From: Ophiobolus disseminans
Lineage: Eukaryota > Ascomycota > Dothideomycetes > Pleosporales > Phaeosphaeriaceae
Reading direction: 5' to 3'
DNA length: 64,000 nt
NCBI GenBank assembly: GCA_010093685.1
Contig: MU006241.1
Location: 712,148-776,147 of the forward strand
Below are positions 56,297 through 64,000 of the stretch, in pieces. The position numbers and the translations under genes were made by a program. The notes under the pieces were generated by a model, which did no database searches, was not told the origin of the DNA, and saw only the letters and a program-made list of their open reading frames with translations. Position 1 is the first letter of the stretch, and each line of letters begins with the position of its first letter.

Positions 56297-58288
56297 ATGG
56301 ATACCAAACCACAACCCACGGTCCAGGACGAGAAGTCTGCTAAGCTTTTTGAAGAGAAGACCGATGTCAAGCCTGCCGCCTTGGAGAATGCAGATTACAC
56401 TGGCGCTGAGGCAAAGACGGATCCTGTCGAGATTGCCCTTGTCAAGAAGATCGACTGGAAACTAATGGTATGAAGTATACATCATTGACAGACGTTACGC
56501 CGGTGGCTGATGAGATTTCAGCCAACATTATGTACAATGTATTTTCTCAACTACGTTGACCGCAATGCGATCGCACAAGCTCGATTGAATGACCTGGAGA
56601 AGGACCTCGGAATGTCGGGTGTTCAATTTAACACCGCTGTCAGCATGTAAGCGTGACTCAGCCTTGAATGAATACTTCAACCGCAAACTCACAGACTAAC
56701 ACTCTCCAGTTTGTTCGTGGGTGAGTGATATTTGCGCATCCTCGTTACTTTGTGTATGCTGAGCGATTCAAGGCTACGTGTTGATGCAGATACCTTCCAA
56801 CATGTAGGTCATCTGTAAGGTGATGGAACCAAGACGCTTACCAACAACAGGTTAATCACCAGAATTAAGCCTGGTATCTACATGTCCGCATGGATGGCTA
56901 TCTGGGCCGTGGTCTCGGCATGTACCGCACTTGTGCAAAACTTTGGTGGCTTGGTTGCGTGCCGTTTCTTCCTAGGAATCACAGAAGTGAGTTCGTCAGA
57001 AGTTATAGAAACTATTAGCTAACAACCCTGCAGGCACCGGTACGTCAAATCTGACGTCTGCCCTGAATATCACACACTAATCATATGGTAGTTCTATCCT
57101 GGAGCAACGTACATGCTGTCCATCTTCTACACACGAAAAGGTCAATCCGACAATTGGGCTAGTTATGCAGTCACTAACGAACAAAAAAGAGGTCGCAACA
57201 CGCATCGCATTGCTCTACTGTGCGCAGATATTGGCAACTGGTTTCTCTGGTCTGATTGCCGCCGGCGTATTTGCTGGTATGGATGGTCTACGAGGAATAG
57301 CAGGATGGAGGTGGTTGTTCATCGTGTAAGTGCCTCGTCGTTTCTGATCGAACCTACATTCGCTTACTTGTATTTCAGTGAAGGAGCAGCGACTGGCCTT
57401 GTGGCCATTTTCGGCTTCTTCCTACTCCCGAACACGCCTTTGACGACTTCCTGGCTAACGCCAGAGGAGCGTGAACTAGCCCACGCACGTATGGAGCGCG
57501 ATCGCGTTGGTGACTCGACTGAGCCCGTAAGCTCCATGGAAGGCTTGAGGCAGGCATGCAGAGATCCACGAACGTGGTTGTTCTGTTTCATGCAGAACTT
57601 CCATCTGAGTGCATGCTCTTTCAACTCTTTTTTCCCCACGTAAGTCAATCCAGAACCTCAAGAGACTACCACGAAAAGGCCTGAGTTAACACTAGCTTAG
57701 CGTTGTCCGTACTCTTGGATTCAATCGTACCATCACGCTCGTCCTCACATGCCCACCGTTCATTATGGCTGGCGTGGCCGGTATCTTGACTGGCTGGAGC
57801 TCTGGTCGGATGCATGAACGGACGTGGCATATCACGATCGGCCTTCTTGTCGCTGTTGTTGGATTTGTAATTGCAGCAAGTACCCTCAACACAGCAGGTC
57901 GGTATATCGCATGCTTTATATTCCCGATGGGCGCGTACTCAGTAAACTCTGTCATCATTGGATGGGCTTCGTCAACCCTGAGTCAAACGAAGGAGAAGAA
58001 AGCGGTACGTATCCAGAGTGGGACACAAGCTGGATTGGCATTCAAGATCACTAACTCATGTAGGTTGTTCTTGCTATGACGAATGTAGGAGGGCAAATCG
58101 GCTACATTTACGGTGCCTACCTATGGCCAGATTCTGACAAGCCACGTTACGGAATTGGATTTGGTGCATCCGCAGCATTTGCTTTGTGCTCGATTGCCTG
58201 TGCGTGGGTTATCCGCATGATGCTCATCAGAGAGAATCGACTACTTCGCGCTTCCACGAACGAGCACGTTAACCTGTACGGATACTAG
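56297..58288 (+). CDS. MFS transporter, anion:cation symporter (ACS) family, eleven exons
   Basis: A 484-residue ACS-type transporter (allantoate/vitamin/organic-anion group). Exons: 56297-56467, 56522-56646, 56710-56720, 56773-56803, 56851-56986, 57034-57039, 57092-57140, 57190-57325, 57379-57639, 57701-58004, 58064-58288. All phases join and give a family-typical order: KIDWKLMPTLCTMYFLNYVD, RNAIAQARLNDLEKDLG, YVLMQIPSNM, RFFLGITEAPFYPGATYML, LFIVEGAATGLVAIFGFF, FPTVVRTLGFNRT, AMTNVGGQIGYIYGAYLWP. The signature EAPFYPG depends on a 6-nt exon coding Ala-Pro. The central loop between TM6 and TM7 has the usual PEERELAHARM. Twelve hydrophobic spans fit. Function is transport of an organic anion, substrate unknown. 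It is the last gene before the repeat compartment. Confidence 0.88.
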
Positions 58289-58929
58289 AGAAGAATAGTT
58301 TCTACATCAGTCTCACGACCTAGATGCATAAAATATCTCTATACGATAGTGAAAACACTAGAGAATGCAGGTGTTATTTGCTGCTTCACAGAATACTGTC
58401 TAGAGTTTTTTTTTTAATGTACATTGCAATCTTTGAATCCATAAAACAGGCCACTTCCAGCCTTCTGCTAATATGGTTGGTTTCCTGCTCTTCAATTTGT
58501 CTCTGCTTGCAATTGCCCGAGAACTAGGCTGTAAGGGCTGCGCAAAGTATGCTGGTACCTGATAACAATAGTTGAATTGATAAAGAGCTATAGAGGTGCA
58601 GTGATGAGTTTTCGGTGTGGCTCGCTTCCCCACACACTAGGCAGGACAAGGTTAGATGGATCTTATCCATAACCAGGCTCTGCCAGATACCCAGGGCTCA
58701 GCCCATTACATAGGCGGTAGCTACCTAGATAGGTTCTACGCGATGCTGCAGCAACATCTATTTTATAAATACAGAGTACCTGCCTCTAGAGCGCAGTTAA
58801 ACCCTTAAGACTAACTACATAAATAATAGACAGAAGATAAAAAAGCAAACAGATATAACGTAAACCACCACCGTGTGGCCCAACCCACCAAGTGGCCTAA
58901 AATCTCTTGGCACAGTAAACTCATGTTAC
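58289..58929. other. transition into the AT-rich repeat compartment
   Basis: After the ACS stop, GC falls and TAG/CTA trinucleotides become frequent. No gene seen. The first ~300 bp are likely transporter 3' flank; the right part may belong to the pogo-like relic. Confidence 0.4.
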
Positions 58930-59400
58930 GAATCTTTAATTCTATCGCTATTAAACAAGGAGGCAGCGTACGTCGTGCTAGCATCTGATTTAGAAAATAC
59001 CTCTGTATCCTTTTTGCACGTTCGCGCGTTGTGCCCAGTCCTGCCACAGTTCCTACAGCGCTGTACAGCTAGTTAGGCTAGTTCTTGATCACCACCTGTA
59101 AGGGGTTGAATCTTAAAAGGAAATAGGCACGACTACATGCGCCAACCCACTGGGCCAAAAGGCAGGCACAAGTTAAATCAACAGTGTTCAACTTGCGTAG
59201 TCGATATTTATGCAGCATGAAGACATGTGAGGCATGACTGCGCCGCTCTCAAACCCACTAGTAGGTCCTGCATGGGTCTAGCCCATTACACCACCACCAC
59301 GAGCCTTCTTTAAACGCTGAGGCACCGCAGACGCCTTAGCAGCTACCTGCGCTGCTGCGTCACCATACTCTATTATGCTACCATGCTAGATATACTTGTA
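58930..59400 (-). mobile_element. relic of a pogo/Fot1-like DNA transposon (transposase C-terminus)
   Basis: Minus-strand translation gives KYI-stop-HGSIIEYGDAAA, then VPQRLKKARGGG, and, after a 194-bp insertion, CRNCGRTGHNARTC, a CCHC zinc knuckle. This order (a YIQxGG-like segment, basic stretch, C-terminal CCHC knuckle) is that of fungal pogo/Fot1-type DDE transposases. Stops are TAG. Only the C-terminal end is preserved and terminal inverted repeats were not located. Interrupted at 59097-59290 by a small TG...CA element with a CCACC duplication. Confidence 0.55.
59097..59290. mobile_element. 194-bp TG...CA element, copy 1 (solo-LTR- or TRIM-like)
   Basis: Starts TGTAAGGGGTTGAA and ends TAGCCCATTACA; the ends are imperfect inverted repeats. 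It is flanked on both sides by CCACC (59092-59096 and 59291-59295), a perfect 5-bp target duplication. About 93% identical to copy 2 (60380-60571), with nearly all differences being transitions. TG...CA ends and a 5-bp duplication indicate LTR-type integration; no coding capacity. Confidence 0.85.
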
Positions 59401-59752
59401 TTTATGCGTTTTTTTTTTAGTTATTACTGTTAGATATGAGGTAGATGTTGTCAGGACATTTTCACAGGGTGTAGCTAGGAAGCAGTAGTACGGAGGTAAA
59501 GTGTAGCATTGTCCTCTAGGATAGACGAATCGCTACCGTGTAAGAGCGATCCGTTCTTCCCTCTATATACTTCAGCCGCTAGGGCCTCGCTAGACCTACT
59601 GCAGCGTAAGGTGCTGACAGATGTTGGGTGGAAGGCAATAGAGTTAGAGATTATTACGTTACATAGACCTCTTAGTTCTAAGAGAGACTAGGACAGAGTA
59701 GCCTTCTGTCTTATCCCTTAAGAGACTACACCACAGACAGAACAATACACAC
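59401..59752. other. AT-rich unassigned repeat sequence
   Basis: 352 bp between the pogo relic and the gypsy LTR. A T(9) tract occurs near 59410. One 60-codon frame (59509-59691) has no recognisable content. Probably more decayed transposon sequence. Confidence 0.35.
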
Positions 59753-59778
59753 TGTTACGAACAGAGGCCGGGACGTAT

Positions 59779-59802
59779 CGATTGTTCGGGTGAGAACAAT
59801 CG
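59779..59802. repeat. perfect inverted repeat in the LTR
   Basis: CGATTGTTC, six-base loop, GAACAATCG: a 9-bp perfect stem near the element's downstream LTR edge. A second, overlapping pairing TTCGGG/CCCGAA (59785-59813) is possible. Could form an RNA hairpin in the R/U5 part of the transcript. Confidence 0.5.
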
Positions 59803-60189
59803 GCCCGCCCGAAGTGGGGCAGTGCAACCACGTCACGTGACTATCATCCCGTTAAGGCTGGGATGGTACACTATCCTAGGATGGCCCACTATCCCACAAC
59901 CTGAGGGATAGCTGCGAGAGATAGGATAGCACGCGGATATATAGATACCCCTAATGGGCTCTTACAGCTCATTGTGTTCAACTCAATACAGCGATCTTGA
60001 TACAGCTTTCCTAGTGTAAGGGGCCAGGCTGAAGACAGCAGGAAGGCTAGGTTGAACAGAGATGAATTCGATGGAGTCTATCTAGAGCCAGAGAGCAGGC
60101 TGACTTTATAGCAGACTGCTGGCTTCTGGAAGTCTCTACATACATTGGCATTTGTCAGCTGTCAGAAGAACATATCTTGTTCTAGCTAG

Positions 60190-60283
60190 TTCCCGGACAT
60201 TCCATGACATTCCAGGACATTCCATGATGTTCCAGGACATTCCATGATGTTCCAGGACATTCCATGACGTTCCATGCTCTTCC
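60190..60283. repeat. 10-bp tandem array, TTC every 10 bp
   Basis: Nine in-register units from 60191 to 60280 (TCCCGGACAT, TCCATGACAT, TCCAGGACAT, TCCATGATGT and so on, with TCCAGGACAT/TCCATGATGT alternating). TTC recurs at exactly 10-bp intervals ten times. It lies 50-145 bp inside the upstream (U3) end of the LTR on the element's strand. Confidence 0.9.
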
Positions 60284-60333
60284 ATTGAACCGAAGTGACT
60301 CCACTGAGGATAGCAGAGGTCTAACCTCTTACA

Positions 60334-60350
60334 TTACCCCCCCTCTCCAA
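60334..60350 (-). other. polypurine tract of the gypsy element
   Basis: On the minus strand GGAGAGGGGGGGTAA directly precedes the LTR start TGTAAGAGG. This is the expected position of the plus-strand primer for an LTR retrotransposon and fixes the element's orientation. Confidence 0.7.
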
Positions 60351-60353
60351 TCT

Positions 60354-62593
60354 ATGTGCAGTAGTGTTATGTCTGAAGTTGTAAGGGGTTGAACCTTAAA
60401 AAGGAAATAGGCACGACTACATGCACCAGCCCCGGCCAAAAGGCAGGCACAAGTTGAATCAACGGTGTTCAACTTGCGTAGTCGATATTTATACAGCATG
60501 AAGACATGTGAGGCGTGACTGCGCCGCTCTCAAACCCACTAGTGGGTCCTGCATGGGTCTAACCCATCACAGAAGTACTGCCCTTCATCGCCTCTTCTAA
60601 ATCCAGCTAGAAGCAACTTAGAGCGTTGATTGCGGTATAGAGCAGTGAAGGTTTCCCACTTATCTAGAGCAGTGTTGTCTTCAAGATTTTCTGCTGGCTC
60701 AAAAGTTGTTAGGGCATATCTAGTCTATTTGGCCTCAAAGAACAGTCTGTTTCTGTAGGTCACTTCAGCCATGATCTGTTCTACTTCTGATTCTAGTTCT
60801 CTATTGACTAGGACAGGTGCTAGTTAAGTGTCGTTATTAGGCTAGCTAGGGAAGGGATCTAAGGAGGCTAGCCTTAGGCGGTTAATGTAGAAGACATTGT
60901 AGATGCCTAGTAGTGTGTTAAGCCCAACTAAGTGTAGGCTAATAACCTCAACAACTGTGTATTTAGCATTCTTCTAGTCAAGTTTCTTGTTTAGTCTTCT
61001 ATTTGACAGTTGTTTCCTATAAGAGAGCTAGACTTTGTTATTAACTTGCAGTGTAGGAGGCTTATGCCTATGCCTGTTTACTTAACGCTTCTGCTCTTGT
61101 TGTGCTTTAGCTATTGTAGTCTGTGCTATATTAAAGGCATGCTTAAGCTTCTTAACAATTGCCTTTGCCTTACTGTAATTAGGCTGCACTTGTGCTTCTA
61201 GCTCTTCTTAGTTTAGTCCTTAGGAGATATCTAGTTAAATAGGGTTAACATTGTAGCTATGTTGAAGGAAGAAGAGTAAGACCCTTGTTAACTTTGCTTC
61301 ACGCCCCTTGATAGCAATTAAGGCTATTAGGAGAAGGTCTACCTAATTGCTCTGTCCCCACTTAATAAAGGCGCGGAGATAGGCTTTAATAGTGCTGTTT
61401 ATCCTCTTAGTAGATCTATTAGTCTATAGATGCCATGCTATAGATAAGCGGCGTGTAATGTTCATTATCTTAGTCAGGATAGCCTAGAAGTGACTAGTAA
61501 ACTAGGTACCACGGTTAGAGACAATAGTATTAGGTAGCTAGTAGTAGGCAACCACGTAGCGCAGGAAATTGTAAGTAACTGTTTCTGCTCTAGTGTCTTT
61601 TAAGGAAATAAAGACAACGTTCTTACTTAATTAATCTATAACAACAAGAAGTGTAGTACAGCTATTGCTTTCTAGTAGTCCTTTAATAAAGTCTATTAAG
61701 ATCTCTTTCTAGATGCGTTTAGAGAGTAACAGTGGTTTCAAGAAGCCTTGCAACCCGTCTCTCTAGGGCTTAATACGTCTATAGATGTTATAGTTCTAGA
61801 CAAAGCGGCGTATGTTATTAGACATGCTAGGCTAGAAGTAGTCTCTTGCTAGTATCTTGTATGTTCCTTCTCTTCCTAGATATCTAGTGGCTAGTAATGC
61901 ATAGATCTCATAGATAAGCCTTGTGCGCAAAGGCTTAGAATTAGGTACCTATTTCCTGTTGCGGAAGTATAGACTAAGTTGTTGTCTGCCTAACACTCTA
62001 ATATTAAGGCCTTAAGTCTAAGGTGTACTAGAAAGCGGCGCTCTCTATCTTTGACATATTAGAGTGCAGTAGAATACACTAAGTCTTCCTATGTAGCTTA
62101 TTTCTAGAGTTCTTCTAAAGCAGTAGGCTCTATAGGCTCTACCTAAGTAGGAAAAGCTCTTAGTAGAAAAATCCGGCTTGAAAAGGTGATAACAGTATTA
62201 GTTGAGTCTGCTATCTCTTCTTCTTTAGTAGTAGTAGGCTTAAGAAGCTATTAATACTAGTGCTTAAGGCGTGCATCCTCTGTGTTTGCAGGTAGGTCTT
62301 GTTCCCTTCTTGAGAGAGCATCTGCTCTTTTATTTAGCTTCCTAGGTCGATATTAAAGCGTGATGTTGTAGCGTCCTAGTAGTATTAACTATCTAATTTG
62401 CCTTTTATTAAGCTTTCTTAGCTTAGTAAAGTACTGTAGGTTCTTGTAGTGTGTTAGGACAGTGAACTTAGTAACTGTTCTAAGTTTAGAGTCCTATTCC
62501 TCTAGGCAGCGTATAATAGCGAGCATCTCCTTGTTATAAATCTTATAGTTGCATTTATAAGGATTGTTCTTGCGTGAGAAGTAGGCATAGGGA
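60354..62593 (-). mobile_element. decayed Ty3/gypsy chromovirus pol (RNase H, integrase, chromodomain)
   Basis: Minus-strand reading. About 62592-61990: RNase H (YFSRKNNPYKCNYKIYNKEM, ADALSRREQDLP). About 61985-60579, in another frame: integrase zinc-binding region (GREGTYKILARDYF), catalytic core (EILIDFIKGLLESN, VVIDLSK-like with a stop, NTIVSNRGT), C-terminal domain and a chromodomain-like end (EVEQIMAEVTYRNRLFF, FEPAENLEDNTALDKWE). Stops are TAG or TAA at positions where relatives have Trp or Gln, matching TGG-to-TAG and CAA/CAG-to-TAA/TAG, the RIP pattern. I saw one likely frameshift (near 61.99 kb). A 192-bp element is inserted at 60380-60571 and a LINE truncates the reverse-transcriptase side at about 62593. 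Confidence 0.82.
60380..60571. mobile_element. 192-bp TG...CA element, copy 2
   Basis: Starts TGTAAGGGGTTGAA and ends AACCCATCACA. Flanked by GAAGT on both sides (60375-60379 and 60572-60576), a perfect 5-bp duplication. It sits near the last codons of the gypsy pol frame, between the chromodomain and the polypurine tract. Same orientation as copy 1; one 1-bp and one 3-bp indel plus about 11 transitions separate them. Confidence 0.85.
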
Positions 62594-64000
62594 AAAAAAA
62601 ACACCAACTTTGGGCCTACCCAGCGCGCTTGCTCTAGCGCCTCTAGCATCCCAAAACCATCAGAATCCATCTCAACCTATTGTACACCACACTTTCCTCT
62701 GTTCCCACAGCCTCTAGGCTCGTAGTCGAGAAGTGCAGCTAGGTGCAAACCTGCTGTTCTTCTTATTCAGAGTTCTCGTATTCAGCGCACAGACTACCCT
62801 TATCTTATCAGATTTCAGATACCTAATAACAGCAACAAACACACAAAACTGCCTTTTTGCTCTATTTTCTGCTATCTAGACTCCTTACTCTCCCTAGAGG
62901 TTGACTAGTACAGCTAGTAAGGAGAGGAAGAGAAGAAGGAGAAGTAAAACAGAGCTTCTCTTTTTTCTTGTTTTTCAAGCCTGCAGAAGCTAGTAGACCC
63001 TAGGTAACTCTACTTGGTGCAAAAACAAGCTCTCTTTTAGTCATTTCTCTACTCATTTTGTGGCGGAAATAAAAGAGAAGGAATTTCACACACACACGCA
63101 TACATACATACATACATACAGCTACTAAGCCTACTATAGCTTCTACTATTCTCCCTACAGGATCTCTACAAGCACGTGTAACTCAGCACGCTATACAACC
63201 TAGCGCAATAGAGATAGATGTACTGTTGTTAGAAGAAGAGGATAAAACAGAAAGCAGCCAAGATAAGCTAGCTAAGCAGCCTCTAAAGCAAAAACCAAGC
63301 AAAAAACGAACACTCGATTAGCGCTCTCTACAGAAACAACAGCAGGAGGTACTAGCTTAGGACGTACCTTTTTAGAAAACAAGATGGCTATACTACATCT
63401 TTCAAGGCATAAAAGCATTTCAAGAGGCTCTAAAGCTAGCAGAGAGAAAAGACGCTATAGCAGAAAGTACAACAAGAGAGCTTCTTAAGCAGGCAAAGTC
63501 TGTACAGCAGAGGAAAGCAGAGTTAGCTCTAGCAGCTACAAAAGAGCTAGCAAAGGAGATCCAAGCTCTAAAAGAACACGTGCTAAAGGCTACAAGCAAT
63601 ACTGTAACTGCTATAAACTCTGCAAAGTTAGTAGGAAAGAAGACATATACTAAAGCTATAGGGCTTTGTACAGCTGCACAGTCTGTACTACCTTAGTAGC
63701 AGTAGCAGCAGTAGTAACAGCATTAACAGCACTAACAGCGCAAAGACAAAGTAACAGCTACTTAACGCTAAAACGACCTAAAAAGGCGACAGCTAGTGCT
63801 CCTAGTAGAGAGAGCAAATAAAGCAGCAGCAGAGGCAGTAGATCCTCTAGCATAGAGGAATGCTATTAATGCAGCGCTTCAAACAGTATCAAACGCAGCA
63901 GCAGTTATTGCTAGCGTACGCCTAACAATAAGGAAAAATCTTATCCTTACTACTACAGAGAAGTTTACTGCAGACTTTCTTCTGCAGTATACAGATACGT
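62594..64000 (+). mobile_element. Tad-like LINE, 5' UTR and ORF1 (runs off the right edge)
   Basis: Starts after an A(8) tract at the point where gypsy RNase H coding ends. A ~470-bp leader precedes a plus-strand frame from about 63121: first part Thr/Pro-rich, then a helical, Ala/Lys/Glu-rich coiled-coil-like stretch (about 63460-63650: TTRELLKQAKSVQQRKAELA), then RRQLVLLVERANKAAAEAVD and IRKNLILTTTEKFTADFLLQ near the window end, resembling the Gag-like domain of fungal Tad1-type non-LTR elements. TAG stops at Trp- or Gln-like positions again indicate RIP. The Gag zinc knuckles, endonuclease and reverse transcriptase would lie beyond the window. Confidence 0.6.
63089..63120 (+). repeat. CA / CATA microsatellite in the LINE leader
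   Basis: CACACACACACG followed by five to six CATA units, just upstream of the ORF1-like frame. Confidence 0.8.

Larger units (their letters stand above)
59753..60333 (-). repeat. 3' LTR of the Ty3/gypsy element
   Basis: 581-bp sequence with TGTTACGAAC at the left and CCTCTTACA at the right, i.e. TGTAAGAGG...GTAACA on the element's (minus) strand. Its inner edge abuts a polypurine tract. It contains a TATATA stretch near 59938, a CACGTG palindrome (59834-59839), a 9-bp perfect hairpin (59779-59802) and a 10-bp-period array (60190-60283). The matching 5' LTR is not in the window. Confidence 0.75.

Noticed and set aside
60190..60283. CRISPR-like array
   Set aside because: Ten-bp units without spacers in a eukaryotic LTR; simple tandem repeat.
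59097..60571. Reading the two ~193-bp repeats as 5' and 3' LTRs of one element
   Set aside because: Each copy has its own perfect but different 5-bp target duplication and sits in a different host element.

Overview
The window is nuclear DNA of a filamentous ascomycete, most likely a dothideomycete of the order Pleosporales. The basis is short introns (about 45-80 bp) with GT...AG borders and CTAAC/CTGAC branch points, a DHN-melanin scytalone dehydratase, a fungal single-chain urease, a HeLo-NACHT protein, fungal CAZymes, and AT-rich retrotransposons carrying the CpA-to-TpA decay typical of repeat-induced point mutation (RIP). The order is inferred from protein style only; no species marker is present.

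Layout. 1-58.3 kb is a GC-balanced, gene-rich block. 1-9 kb: MRD1 (5' part), dynein light chain LC8, a zinc-ribbon protein, an uncharacterised protein with KEN-box and SIM-like motifs, and a three-RRM Nam8/Ngr1/Csx1-type protein. 10-20 kb: scytalone dehydratase, a homeobox+C2H2 regulator and urease. 20-28 kb: two uncharacterised proteins and a Maf nucleotide pyrophosphatase. 29-33 kb: an MDR-type reductase, a decayed FAD monooxygenase and an MFS exporter, possibly the remains of a small metabolic group. 33-45 kb: a HeLo-NACHT STAND protein, then an SP-RING protein (AT-hooks, PINIT-like region, C-terminal SIM) head-to-head with a Boi1/2-type SH3-SAM-PH polarity protein. 45-58 kb: a locus with an in-frame TGA, a GT31-like glycosyltransferase, GH45 endoglucanase, DHA1 MFS, GH5 exo-1,3-beta-glucanase and an ACS-family MFS with a 6-nt exon.

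58.3-64 kb is an AT-rich, gene-free repeat compartment of nested elements: a pogo/Fot1-like transposase relic; a Ty3/gypsy chromovirus on the minus strand (3' LTR, polypurine tract, chromodomain, integrase and RNase H still readable through TAG/TAA nonsense codons); two copies of a 192-194 bp TG...CA element, each with its own perfect 5-bp target duplication, one in the pogo relic and one in the gypsy element; and a Tad-like LINE that interrupts the gypsy pol and runs off the window. The gypsy LTR carries a 10-bp-period TTC array with the spacing of a step-type heat-shock element.

Multiexon genes were assembled by hand from frame, phase and splice signals; exon borders are given for each. No tRNA, rRNA or CRISPR array was recognised.
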